Position numbers and translations under genes: made by a program. A stretch of DNA of 64,000 nt, from NCBI RefSeq assembly GCF_010729105.1, contig NZ_AP022573.1, positions 1,426,001-1,490,000 of the forward strand, written 5' to 3'. Below the pieces are notes generated by a model, which was not told the origin of the DNA, did not search any database, and saw only the letters and a program-made list of their open reading frames with translations. Shown piece by piece: positions 1 to 7,705 of this stretch (position 1 is the first letter of the stretch; each line of letters starts with the position of its first letter). The DNA comes from Mycobacterium saskatchewanense. Lineage in GTDB: Bacteria > Actinomycetota > Actinomycetes > Mycobacteriales > Mycobacteriaceae.

Positions 1-1
1 C

Positions 2-601
2 ATCCGCCGCAGCACCGCCGATCGCGCGCTGGCCGCCCGCGACGGCGACCCGAACGTGCCGTCGACGGCGTACTTCGACGACCCGCACAAGTTCTCGGTC
101 GACGCGATGACCCCGCCGGTCAGCCTCGCCGTCGGCTCGGCCAGGACCGCACGCGTGCAATACTGGCCTGCACTCAAAGACCTGTCGATGTACTCGCTAC
201 GGATCCGCGAGGACGGCATGCGGGAGCCGCACTGGCACCCGATCACCGCCGAGATGGGCTACGTCAACCGCGGCGGCGCCCGGATGACCGTCATGGATCC
301 CGACGGCACCCTGGACACGTGGTACCTGCAGCAAGGCGACGTCTACTTCATCCCCCGCGCCTACCCGCACCACATCGAGGTCTTCGACGCCCCCGAGATG
401 CACTTCTGCATCTTCTTCGACCAGCCGACCCCGGGCGACATCGGGTACCGCACCTCGGTGAGCGCGTACTCGCGCCAGGTGCTCGCCGCGACCTTCGACA
501 CCCACGTCGACGACCTGCCCCAATACCCGTTCACGAAGGCCGACCCGCTGATCGTCAAGCGCCGCAACCCCGTTGACGCACACGCCGTCGGCGAGCGGTA
601 A
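2..601 (+). CDS. Cupin protein, oxalate-decarboxylase-like C-terminal cupin (5' truncated by window edge)
   Basis: The reading frame is open from base 2, so the start lies outside the window; the GTG at 56 is probably internal. The visible part is one cupin barrel. It has a metal-binding motif EPHWHP (E, H, H), then RMTVMDPDG, the glycine turn GDVYFIPRAYPHH with a late His, and FFDQPTPGDIGYRTS. This layout resembles the second barrel of bicupins of the oxalate decarboxylase family, which bind Mn. I infer that a first cupin lies upstream. Substrate is unknown. A DoxX-like gene follows 49 bp downstream on the same strand. Confidence 0.75.
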   Translation: MRRSTADRALAARDGDPNVPSTAYFDDPHKFSVDAMTPPVSLAVGSARTARVQYWPALKDLSMYSLRIREDGMREPHWHPITAEMGYVNRGGARMTVMDPDGTLDTWYLQQGDVYFIPRAYPHHIEVFDAPEMHFCIFFDQPTPGDIGYRTSVSAYSRQVLAATFDTHVDDLPQYPFTKADPLIVKRRNPVDAHAVGER

Positions 602-650
602 TCGCGGGTCCGGCTTTCGGCTCGTTCGGCGGGCAGGACAGAATGGCACA

Positions 651-1043
651 ATGACCACCGCGCCCCTCGCCCCACGTGACGCGACCCGGACCGCCGCATA
701 CCGCGTGGCGGCGATGCTGATGGGCATCGGAACCATCCACTTCCTGGCGCCCCGACCGTTCGACACCATCGTTCCGGCCGAGCTGCCCGGAAGCGCCCGG
801 TTCTACACCTACGCGTCCGGCGTCGCCGAGATCGCCGTCGGGGCGCTGCTGGTGCCGCGACGCACCCGACGGCAGGCGGCGCTGGCGGCCGCGGTGCTGT
901 TCGTGGGGGTCTTCCCCGCGAACTGCAATATGGTGCGGCTGTGGTGGGGCAAGCCTTGGCCCATGCGCATCGCCGCGCTGGCCCGGCTACCCCTGCAGAT
1001 CCCGATGATCACCACCGCAATGAAGATCCGCCGCAACAGCTGA
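651..1043 (+). CDS. DoxX-like small membrane protein
   Basis: A 130-residue protein with about four hydrophobic segments: MLMGIGTIHFL, the VAEIAVGALLV segment, AALAAAVLFVGVFPANCNM and the C-terminal LPLQIPMITTAMKI. The GxxHF near the first helix and the FPAN motif before a short loop are typical of DoxX-like proteins of actinobacteria. The ATG at 651 was chosen over an upstream in-frame start at 573 because the extra 26 residues overlap the cupin gene and are basic and low-complexity. Function is unknown; DoxX relatives have been linked to redox homeostasis at the membrane. Confidence 0.7.
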   Translation: MTTAPLAPRDATRTAAYRVAAMLMGIGTIHFLAPRPFDTIVPAELPGSARFYTYASGVAEIAVGALLVPRRTRRQAALAAAVLFVGVFPANCNMVRLWWGKPWPMRIAALARLPLQIPMITTAMKIRRNS

Positions 1044-1261
1044 CCGCTCCCTTTGTCTCCGCGCGGCGGCGCGCGGCATTCGAGTGTGAACTGACGGCTT
1101 CCTTCGTGCATCCAGGGTGGCGCATTTCGCGGAATTTCAGACCTGGGCCCACGATGAAATCCCTGAGCACACAATCGAGTGCCCAGGCGCACACTCAGAA
1201 GTCCGGTCGTTCGTGACCTTCCGCGTTCGACAGGCCGGCGACCGGTTTCAACGACTTGCCC

Positions 1262-1864
1262 CTACGAGGCGGGCAGTTGTCCGCGGCCGTCCACCGAGCG
1301 GCCGAGAAACGCCATGAGTCCGGTGGTCGGTGTTGCGCCGGACGGCACGGGCTGGGCGGGGCCGAAGCCGCCCGGCCTCCGCAACATGCTTTCCGGCACG
1401 GATCCGAGCAGCCCCCGACATAGCGCGAACAGATTTTCGGGCAGCTCGATCTGCCGACCCTGGGAGCGCTCGACGTCCCAGGTGTGCAACGCCAAGTCCG
1501 AGACCGGATAGACCAGCGCCCGGCGCAACGGGACCTCGCCCTCCGGCGACACGCGCATCGCGTCGAGATCGGCACCCGGCAGGGCCTCACGCAACCGCGC
1601 GGCCAGCTCGCGAAGCCGGCCCGCCGGGTCGTCACACACCCAGTCGGCCGGCCGGGACGGGCCGGCCCAGATCTCCCCGTCCTCGACGAGCGTCACGATC
1701 TTCGCCGCGCTGCCGATCGCGTGGCCCACCAGATCACGCAGGGTCCAGCCCTCGAGATTCGATGGCTGAGACCAGCGCTCCGGCGCAATCTGATCGACGG
1801 CGTCGATCAGCATGTCGAACGCCTCGGTAGCCATCGTGCCGATCGATGCGGTTGCGTCGTTCAT
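1262..1864 (-). CDS. TIGR03086-type DinB/maleylpyruvate-isomerase-fold protein
   Basis: A 200-residue protein beginning MNDATASIG. It has the features of the mycothiol-dependent maleylpyruvate isomerase N-terminal fold: WSQPSNLEGWTLRDLVGHAIG near residues 40-60, with a His after the conserved W-x-x-x-D-L segment, and a late LVYPVSDLALHTWDV with Asp and His. In this fold a histidine triad binds a divalent metal. A longer start at 1897 is possible but would overlap the small ORF upstream. An AAGGGA sequence precedes the chosen ATG. Catalytic role unknown. A sister family member (TIGR03085-like) lies at 12228. Confidence 0.75.
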   Translation of the reverse strand: MNDATASIGTMATEAFDMLIDAVDQIAPERWSQPSNLEGWTLRDLVGHAIGSAAKIVTLVEDGEIWAGPSRPADWVCDDPAGRLRELAARLREALPGADLDAMRVSPEGEVPLRRALVYPVSDLALHTWDVERSQGRQIELPENLFALCRGLLGSVPESMLRRPGGFGPAQPVPSGATPTTGLMAFLGRSVDGRGQLPAS

Positions 1865-1880
1865 GCCGATCAGCGTCCCT

Positions 1881-1955
1881 TCATGAGACCGCGACAACGC
1901 CGGCCACCGCGGCGGTGCCCACCATGATCACGCGTGCAGCGGTTCGAGGTGTCAT
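1881..1955 (-). CDS. Possible 24-residue hydrophobic peptide
   Basis: A very short reading frame of 24 codons encodes MTPRTAARVIMVG followed by a small hydrophobic tail of Ala, Val and Gly. An AAGAAGG sequence 7-8 bases upstream of the ATG looks like a ribosome binding site, and the stop is 16 bases before the start of the next minus-strand gene. It could be a leader peptide or a small membrane peptide. I cannot assign a function, and a frame this short can arise by chance. Confidence 0.3.
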   Translation of the reverse strand: MTPRTAARVIMVGTAAVAGVVAVS

Positions 1956-2128
1956 GGCGCGACCTTCTTCGTGATGAGAGATTCGAAAGCCACTTTCGAT
2001 TGCCGCCCCTCACCGGTCTAGGGGCAAAAGCCCTTGGTGCGCGGTCGGCGGCGAAATGATTACATCGACCGAGCACGGTAACCAGTGGTCCCCGAAGAAT
2101 CCGCCGATCGAAAAGCCGGGAGGTCCTC

Positions 2129-3028
2129 TTGGGCACCACCGAAATCGCCGCACTGCTCGCGGAAGCGGCCGCCCTGATGATCGGCATAGGGGACGTCATC
2201 CAACAGCGATCCGCCCAAGAGGTCACTGACAAACCCCTCGGCACCGTCGCGTTGTTCCACCGGCTGCTGCGCGATCGCCAGTGGTGGACCGGCAGCCTCG
2301 TGGCCGGCGCCGGGTTCGGATTGCAGGCCGCGGCGCTCGGGCTGGGTTCGGTGGTGCTCGTGCAGGCGCTGTTGGTGACCTCACTGCTGTTCGCCTTGGT
2401 CATCAACGCCAGGGTCAACCATCGCCGGATCACCCGCCGGCAAGCAATCTGGGCCGTGCTGCTTGCTGCTGCGGTCGCGGTAGTGGTGACCGTCGGTGAT
2501 CCCCAGGCCGGCACCCCCCGCGGATCGTTCAAGACGTGGGCCGTGGTCGCCTTGGTCATGGGGCCGGCGCTGCTCGCGTGTGTCATTGGCGCGCGCCTGT
2601 TTTCGGGTTCGGTCAGCTCGCTGTTGCTGGGTCTGATGGCCGGTTCGCTCTGGGGTCTGTTCTCGGTGTTGACCAAGGGCGTCGTCGACCAGCTCGGCCA
2701 TGGCATCCCGGCATTGCTGCGCACGCCCGAGGTCTACGTGTGGGTGGTAGTGGCCATCGCCGCCACCGCCTGGGAACAGTCGGCCTTCCGAGCCGGCCCG
2801 CTCACCGCGTCACTGCCCGCCGTTACCGTCTCCGAGCCGATCGTCGGATCCGTGCTCGGCGTGACCGTGCTGGGCGAGATGCTCAACACCAACGACGTCG
2901 GCATGATCGCCCTGGCCCTCTCAGTCGCCGTGATGGTCGCGGCGACCGTGGCGCTGGCCCACAGCCAGGCCGCGTCGAGCCCACCCCCGAAATCGAATGC
3001 AACAGCGGACGATTCGTCGATCGCATGA
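2129..3028 (+). CDS. DMT-family (EamA-like) transporter, paralogue 1
   Basis: A 299-residue integral membrane protein with about nine or ten hydrophobic helices in the drug/metabolite transporter pattern. It starts with TTG at 2129, supported by a GGGAGG site five bases upstream. Distinctive segments are QRSAQEVTDKP after the first helix, LLGLMAGSLWGLFSVLTKG in the second half and SAFRAGPLTASLP before the last helices. The same blocks recur in the gene at 30637, so the two are paralogues. The cargo is unknown. It ends one base before the convergent VOC gene. Confidence 0.85.
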   Translation: MGTTEIAALLAEAAALMIGIGDVIQQRSAQEVTDKPLGTVALFHRLLRDRQWWTGSLVAGAGFGLQAAALGLGSVVLVQALLVTSLLFALVINARVNHRRITRRQAIWAVLLAAAVAVVVTVGDPQAGTPRGSFKTWAVVALVMGPALLACVIGARLFSGSVSSLLLGLMAGSLWGLFSVLTKGVVDQLGHGIPALLRTPEVYVWVVVAIAATAWEQSAFRAGPLTASLPAVTVSEPIVGSVLGVTVLGEMLNTNDVGMIALALSVAVMVAATVALAHSQAASSPPPKSNATADDSSIA

Positions 3029-3029
3029 G

Positions 3030-3398
3030 TCAGCGGCGCGAGCCGACGCGGTGGGAGGTGCCGTCGGGATCGACGTAGGCGAATTCCCTCAAGCCGTAGG
3101 CGGTGTCGCGCGGCGGAAGAAGGCGGCCCTCCAGGCCCGCCAACCCCGCCCACTCCGCATGAAGCGCATCGGCGTCCGTGACGTAGAGGTACACGCTCGC
3201 GGCCGTGCGCAGCGGGTCGTGCTCGATCCATTCGGTGAGATGGATGGACACCGGCCCGCGATCGACGAACCCGTAGCGCTCGGGCCCGTCGTATCGGCGC
3301 GCGTCGAATCCCAGGCGACGGTAGCGGTACAGGGCGGAATCCAGATCGCGGACGGGAACGATCGGTGAAACAGAGGTGAACTCGACTCCGGACACCAC
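3030..3398 (-). CDS. VOC-superfamily (glyoxalase/bleomycin-resistance fold) protein
   Basis: A 122-residue single-domain protein with the paired beta-alpha-beta-beta-beta units of the vicinal oxygen chelate fold. SPIVPVRDLDSALYRYRRLGF forms the first strand and helix, GPVSIHLTEW the first metal-side strand, and AYGLREFAYVDPDGTSHRVG the classic terminal strand with its DPDG turn. The His in the first half and Glu in the second half fit a metal or ligand site. The start is a GTG at 3398. It stands alone between two plus-strand genes. Substrate cannot be inferred. Confidence 0.8.
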   Translation of the reverse strand: MVSGVEFTSVSPIVPVRDLDSALYRYRRLGFDARRYDGPERYGFVDRGPVSIHLTEWIEHDPLRTAASVYLYVTDADALHAEWAGLAGLEGRLLPPRDTAYGLREFAYVDPDGTSHRVGSRR

Positions 3399-3531
3399 AC
3401 CAGTTTGTCAGCGAACCAGCTGTCTTCCGGATAGCCGCCCGCTGTTTACTTAGTGGCTGTAGTTACTGGCACCGGCGCGGTTACGCTCCGGCGGCCGAGC
3501 CGGGCCCGGGCCCCAGCGCGAGGAGGGACAT

Positions 3532-4863
3532 GTGAGCACAACTCAGACGGAGGCCGAACACGGCCGGTCCCTGCCGGTCCTCCACCTCTCCCAGTTGCTA
3601 CGCGCGCCGGTGGTGGCCCGATCCGGCGAGGCCGTCGGCCGGGTCGACGACGTGATCGCGCGGCTGGGCGACACCGATGACTATCCGGCGGTGACCGGCA
3701 TCGTCGCCGGTGTCGGCGGACGTCAGGTGTTCATCGGCAGCAAATCCATCGACCAGTACGCGGTGGACCGAATCGTCTTGACCAAGAACAAGGTTGACCT
3801 TCGGGGCTTCGAACGCCGGGACGGTGAGGTGCTGTTGCGTGCGGACGTGCTCGGACATCGGTTGATCGACGTGGCCGCCGTCGAGCTGGTGCGCGCCTAC
3901 GACGTCGAGCTGGAAGACACGGGCACCGGCTGGGTCGTCGCCCGGCTCGATACCCGCCGCCCGCCCCGCCTGTTCGGCCTGATCAAGCACTCCGGCGGCC
4001 ACGCCGCCCGCGACTGGAAGTCCTTCGAACCGCTCATTGGCCACGCCCGATCCGACGCCGTGCGCCGCCTCTCGGACCGGTTCGGCGAGTTCAAGGCGGC
4101 CGAGATCGCCGATCTGCTCGAGGAGGCCGACAAGGCCGAGGGCGGCGAGATCCTCGATCGGGTGCACAGCGACCCGGAACTGGAGGCCGACGTCTTCGAG
4201 GAGCTGGACCCGGAGAAGGCGAGCCGGCTGCTCGACGACATGCCCGACGACGAGGTCGCCGCGCTGCTCGGCCGGATGCGCGCCGACGACGCCGCCGACG
4301 CCATCGCGGACCTGCGCCAATCGCGACGCCGGCGCGTGCTGGATCTCATGCCCGCCCCGCAGCGCACCAAAGTCGTCACCCTGATGGGCTTCAACCCCGA
4401 GAGCGCCGGCGGGTTGATGAACGTCGACTTCGTCGCGTGCGCGGCCACGACGACGGCCGGAGAGGCGCTCGCGCTGATCTCGACCGCCAGCGCCGTCCAA
4501 CCGGAGGCCCTCATCAAGGTGCATGTCGTCGACGGGGACAGGCGGCTCGACGGCGTCGTCTCCGTTATCGCCCTGTTGCAGGCCGATTCGGGCGAAGCCG
4601 TTGCGGGGCTGATGGATTCGGATCCCGTCCGGGTCAGCGCCGACGCCGATCTGACCGACATCGCACTGCTGATGGCCGACTTCAACCTCTACTCCATCCC
4701 CGTCGTCGACGATCGGGATCACGTCCTCGGGGTCGTCACCGTCGACGACGTGCTGGAGGCCACCATTCCGGAGGACTGGCGCCGCCGCGAACCCGCCCCG
4801 CGGCCGGTCCGCGACATAATCCAGCCCGACGACGGCTCGGCGCCGGGAGCCGACGCACCGTGA
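3532..4863 (+). CDS. Soluble MgtE-N/CBS-domain protein (PRC-barrel, MgtE N domain, CBS pair) without a membrane domain
   Basis: A 443-residue protein with no transmembrane segment. Residues about 15-140 look like PRC-barrel-type beta units (VVARSGEAVGRVDDVIARLGD). Residues about 175-290 are the MgtE N-terminal superhelical domain (EEADKAEGGEIL, EELDPEKASRLLDDMPDDEVAALLGRM). Two CBS repeats follow, the second around SIPVVDDRDHVLGVVTVDDVLE. In MgtE these domains sense cytosolic Mg2+ and gate an attached channel, which is missing here. The GTG start has a strong GAGGAGGG site. The stop overlaps the start of the NRAMP-type gene by four bases (GTGA), so I infer that it is the regulatory partner of that transporter. 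Confidence 0.85.
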   Translation: MSTTQTEAEHGRSLPVLHLSQLLRAPVVARSGEAVGRVDDVIARLGDTDDYPAVTGIVAGVGGRQVFIGSKSIDQYAVDRIVLTKNKVDLRGFERRDGEVLLRADVLGHRLIDVAAVELVRAYDVELEDTGTGWVVARLDTRRPPRLFGLIKHSGGHAARDWKSFEPLIGHARSDAVRRLSDRFGEFKAAEIADLLEEADKAEGGEILDRVHSDPELEADVFEELDPEKASRLLDDMPDDEVAALLGRMRADDAADAIADLRQSRRRRVLDLMPAPQRTKVVTLMGFNPESAGGLMNVDFVACAATTTAGEALALISTASAVQPEALIKVHVVDGDRRLDGVVSVIALLQADSGEAVAGLMDSDPVRVSADADLTDIALLMADFNLYSIPVVDDRDHVLGVVTVDDVLEATIPEDWRRREPAPRPVRDIIQPDDGSAPGADAP

Positions 4864-6536
4864 CCTCCGGCGACGACACGATCCGTCTCGAGCCCGGGGA
4901 CGCCGAGCCGGCCGGCCGGGCTGCACCGCGGCCCAGCGCGGTGCTGGACACCGCACACCTGGGCGACATCGAGGGGGCCTTCGGGCGCATCAGCGTCGGC
5001 GACAACGAGCGTGCCCGCACGTGGAAGACGCGGCTGCTGACGTTGCTGGCCATCGTCGGCCCGGGCATCATCGTGATGGTCGGCGACAACGACGCCGGCG
5101 GGGTGGCCACCTACGCCCAGGCCGGCCAGAACTACGGCTACTCCCTGCTGTGGGTGTTGCTGCTGCTGGTGCCCGTCCTGATCGTCAACCAGGAGATGGT
5201 GGTCCGGCTGGGCGCGGTCACCGGCGTCGGCCATGCCCGGCTGATCAATGAGCGCTTCGGCCGCGGCTGGGGCTGGTTCTCCGTCGGCGACCTGTTCCTG
5301 CTCAACTTCCTGACGATCGTCACCGAGTTCATCGGCATCAGCCTGGCCGCCGAATACATCGGCGTCTCCAAATATGTCGCGGTGCCGACATCAGCGGTGG
5401 CGCTGATCGCAATCATGGCAAGCGGCAGCTTCCGGCGCTGGGAGCGGGCCATGTTCGTGTTCATCGCCGTCACCTTGCTCCAGATCCCGATGCTGTTGAT
5501 GTCACATCCACAGTGGGCACTAGCGGCGAAGTCGTTGGTGGTGCCAAGTATCTCGGGTGGCATCAGTTCGGACGCGGTGCTGCTGATCATCGCGATCGTC
5601 GGCACCACCGTGGCACCTTGGCAGCTGTTCTTCCAGCAATCGAACGTTGTCGACAAACGCATCACCCCCCGCTTCATGGCCTACGAACGTGCCGACACCG
5701 TGATCGGCGCCGTCGTGGTGGTGATCGGCGCCGCGGCGCTGGTGATGACCGGCGAATGGGCGGCGCGGTCGACCGGGACCGTCGGTGGCTTCTCCGACGC
5801 CGGCGCCGTCGCGCACCTGCTCGGCCAACACCGCGCGGCGCTCGGGTCGATATTCGCCATCGTGCTGATGGATGCCTCGATCATCGGGGCGGCCGCGGTG
5901 ACGCTGGCTACCAGCTATGCCTTCGGTGACGTGTTCGGTCTCAAGCACTCCCTGCATCGCGGCTTCGCCGACGCCAAGCAGTTCTATCTGTCCTACACGG
6001 CGATGGTGGCGTTGGCCGCGGCCATCGTCCTCATTCCGGGGGCCCCGCTCGGCCTGATCACGACCGCCGTACAGGCGCTCGCCGGTCTGCTCCTGCCGAG
6101 CGCCAGCGTGTTCCTGCTGTTGCTGTGCAATGACCGGGAAGTGTTGGGGCCATGGGTGAACCGGTCCTGGCTCAACTGGGTCGCGGGGCTCATCGTGGGC
6201 ATCCTGCTGCTCCTGTCGGGCATCCTCATGGCAACCACCCTGTTTCCCGACCTCGACGTCGTCGCGGTCGCGGGCTACCTGACCGTCGCCCTGATCGTGC
6301 TCGCCGCGGCCTCGGCGCCGGTGCTGCGCTGGCTGAGTCGTCGACGGGGCGCGCCACCGGCGCCAGAGCCGCCGGCGCGCCCCGTAGACCGCAACACGTG
6401 GCGGATGCCGCCCCTGGCGTTGCTCGAGCCCGTCACCTGGTCGCCCGGTACCCGGCTGGCGATGATCGCCCTGCGCAGCTATTTGGTCGTCGGTGCACTG
6501 CTGTTGGTGGTGAAGGCCATCCAGCTCGGCCGCTAG
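4860..6536 (+). CDS. NRAMP-related (SLC11-like) divalent metal transporter with altered metal site
   Basis: A 558-residue protein with about eleven helices and a 55-residue cytosolic N-terminus. The first helix, GPGIIVMVGDNDAGGVATYAQ, aligns with the NRAMP TM1 region, but the usual DPGN is DAGG. In TM6 the usual MPH is replaced by APW (VGTTVAPWQLFFQQS), so the metal-coordinating Asn, Met and His are all gone. In characterised NRAMP proteins the Met selects against Mg and Ca; the NRAMP-related Mg transporters also lack it. With a MgtE-type sensor gene overlapping upstream, Mg2+ is my favoured cargo. The GTG start at 4860 gives translational coupling. Confidence 0.85.
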   Translation: MTSGDDTIRLEPGDAEPAGRAAPRPSAVLDTAHLGDIEGAFGRISVGDNERARTWKTRLLTLLAIVGPGIIVMVGDNDAGGVATYAQAGQNYGYSLLWVLLLLVPVLIVNQEMVVRLGAVTGVGHARLINERFGRGWGWFSVGDLFLLNFLTIVTEFIGISLAAEYIGVSKYVAVPTSAVALIAIMASGSFRRWERAMFVFIAVTLLQIPMLLMSHPQWALAAKSLVVPSISGGISSDAVLLIIAIVGTTVAPWQLFFQQSNVVDKRITPRFMAYERADTVIGAVVVVIGAAALVMTGEWAARSTGTVGGFSDAGAVAHLLGQHRAALGSIFAIVLMDASIIGAAAVTLATSYAFGDVFGLKHSLHRGFADAKQFYLSYTAMVALAAAIVLIPGAPLGLITTAVQALAGLLLPSASVFLLLLCNDREVLGPWVNRSWLNWVAGLIVGILLLLSGILMATTLFPDLDVVAVAGYLTVALIVLAAASAPVLRWLSRRRGAPPAPEPPARPVDRNTWRMPPLALLEPVTWSPGTRLAMIALRSYLVVGALLLVVKAIQLGR

Positions 6537-6558
6537 GGCGTGCGTGTTCGGCGCCGAT

Positions 6559-6611
6559 ATTGCCGCGGTGGGGTTGTGCTCCGCCCGGAAAAGCGCGACC
6601 GTCGCGGCAAT
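6559..6611 (+). repeat. Intergenic hairpin repeat, copy A (probable terminator)
   Basis: Perfect 9-base arms ATTGCCGCG (6559-6567) and CGCGGCAAT (6603-6611) flank a GC-rich loop, 22 bases after the stop of the NRAMP gene. Related sequences occur at 17900-17960 and 20206-20262, each also just behind a stop codon. There is no T-run, as is common for mycobacterial terminators. Confidence 0.45.
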
Positions 6612-6744
6612 CTCAGCGGTTCTCGCCCAAGAGGGTCAACCCCGAATCGACCAAGCCGCGCCCCTTGCCGTGAAGGCGGTCGTCGGTGTTAGCTCGTGTG
6701 GTGTCAGCAACCGACTCCGGCTCGCGATCAGGAGGTGCGCGACC

Positions 6745-6987
6745 ATGCTTCGTGCTGCGTTGATCGCCGCGGCAATCACCATGGGAGTTGCGGGGGCGTC
6801 GTTCGCCCGCGCAACTCCATCGACCACCGCACCGTCGCCCGCCCCGACAACCGGGTCAAGCGTCTACTACCCGAACTGCAAGGCCGCCTGCAATGCCGGT
6901 GCGGCCCCGATCTACCGCGGACAGCCCGGCTACCGGGAAGGCCTTGACCGCGACAACGACGGCATCGCCTGCGAAGTGTGCCGCTAA
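6745..6987 (+). CDS. Secreted Excalibur-domain protein
   Basis: An 80-residue protein. Residues 1-24 form a signal peptide (LRAALIAAAITMGVAGASFARA), followed by a Thr/Pro/Ala-rich linker and a C-terminal Excalibur domain. The domain shows Cys pairs (YPNCKAACNAG) and the calcium-loop motif DRDNDGIACE. The Excalibur domain is a short extracellular Ca2+-binding module found in surface nucleases and wall proteins; here it is the whole mature protein. An AGGAGGT site eight bases upstream fixes the start. The next gene overlaps its 3' end by ten bases. Confidence 0.85.
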   Translation: MLRAALIAAAITMGVAGASFARATPSTTAPSPAPTTGSSVYYPNCKAACNAGAAPIYRGQPGYREGLDRDNDGIACEVCR

Positions 6988-7508
6988 GGACTCCGAAGCT
7001 GTTAGCGCACAGCGCTTTCCGCCAGATCATCACCACGGCGTCGGCGTGGTCGATTGTGGCCGCCTGCGGGTCGGCGACGCACGCGGTCGGTCCGGGTACG
7101 GCGCCCGCAACTCACGCCGTCGCGCAGACCACGTCGGTCGGCCCGACTGTTTCATCAACCGCGCCCACCACCACGCCACAGTGCGTCGGACTGTCGATCT
7201 GTCCGCCGCCGCCGCCGGACGCCGCGGGCAACCCGGCGTGCTATTACGCCGACGGCTGGCGAGCCGGCACATCCGGCGGCGGGATCGAGGTGTGGTATTT
7301 CCGCGAGCCGCAGAGCCCGTCCAAAGCCGACAAGGTGACGGTGACGGTTCGCCGGAAAGATGGCACCACGCAGTCGCAGGACGCGAGCATCGACGCGGGC
7401 CAGCAGGTGCATCGCTTCGAATTTCTAGACACCCCGCAGGCGTCGGTCGACGAGGTGTTGCTGGTGAGCAGCGCCGGCCGCTGCTTCGTGATTGGCCCCG
7501 GTGGGTGA
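6978..7508 (+). CDS. Putative secreted lipoprotein, unknown function
   Basis: A 176-residue protein starting with GTG inside the end of the Excalibur gene. The N-terminus has basic residues, a hydrophobic stretch and the lipobox-like VAAC (residues 27-30), so it is probably lipid-anchored. A Thr/Pro-rich linker with CPPPPP follows. Then comes a beta-rich domain with GNPACYYADGWRAGTSGG, EVWYFREPQSP and a final GRCFVIGPGG, whose Cys residues may form disulphides. I do not recognise a family. Overlap with the upstream gene suggests co-expression of two exported proteins. Confidence 0.6.
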   Translation: MPLRTPKLLAHSAFRQIITTASAWSIVAACGSATHAVGPGTAPATHAVAQTTSVGPTVSSTAPTTTPQCVGLSICPPPPPDAAGNPACYYADGWRAGTSGGGIEVWYFREPQSPSKADKVTVTVRRKDGTTQSQDASIDAGQQVHRFEFLDTPQASVDEVLLVSSAGRCFVIGPGG

Positions 7509-7520
7509 CTCGCGGTTTCG

Positions 7521-7695
7521 GTGGCTCTACTGACCGGCGATCACCGCCCCACCCCGGAAACCGCGGCGTGGATCGCCGACCTCATCCGCAGCCTGCAACG
7601 GCGCCGACAGCATGCTCAGCGGGCTGACCGGTGTGCTGGACGTTGCGCTGCGCGAGTACCCGCTGGTCGCCGAGCACTTCGCCTCCGGTTTCTGA
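7521..7695 (+). pseudogene. Possible frameshifted gene remnant
   Basis: Two neighbouring frames each look coding over short stretches. The frame from GTG 7521 reads TPETAAWIADLIRSLQ, then turns arginine-rich. A frame offset by one then reads NGADSMLSGLTGVLDV and ends with YPLVAEHFASGF and a stop at 7695. A single indel near 7595 would join them into a protein of about 58 residues. I do not recognise the product, and it may be chance. Confidence 0.2.
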
Positions 7696-7705
7696 GCCGA
7701 CCGCC

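Noticed and set aside
197..769. Long minus-strand frame opposite the cupin gene
   Set aside because: It is Arg/Val/Gly-rich without motifs and mirrors a convincing plus-strand gene; a typical antisense shadow in high-GC DNA.
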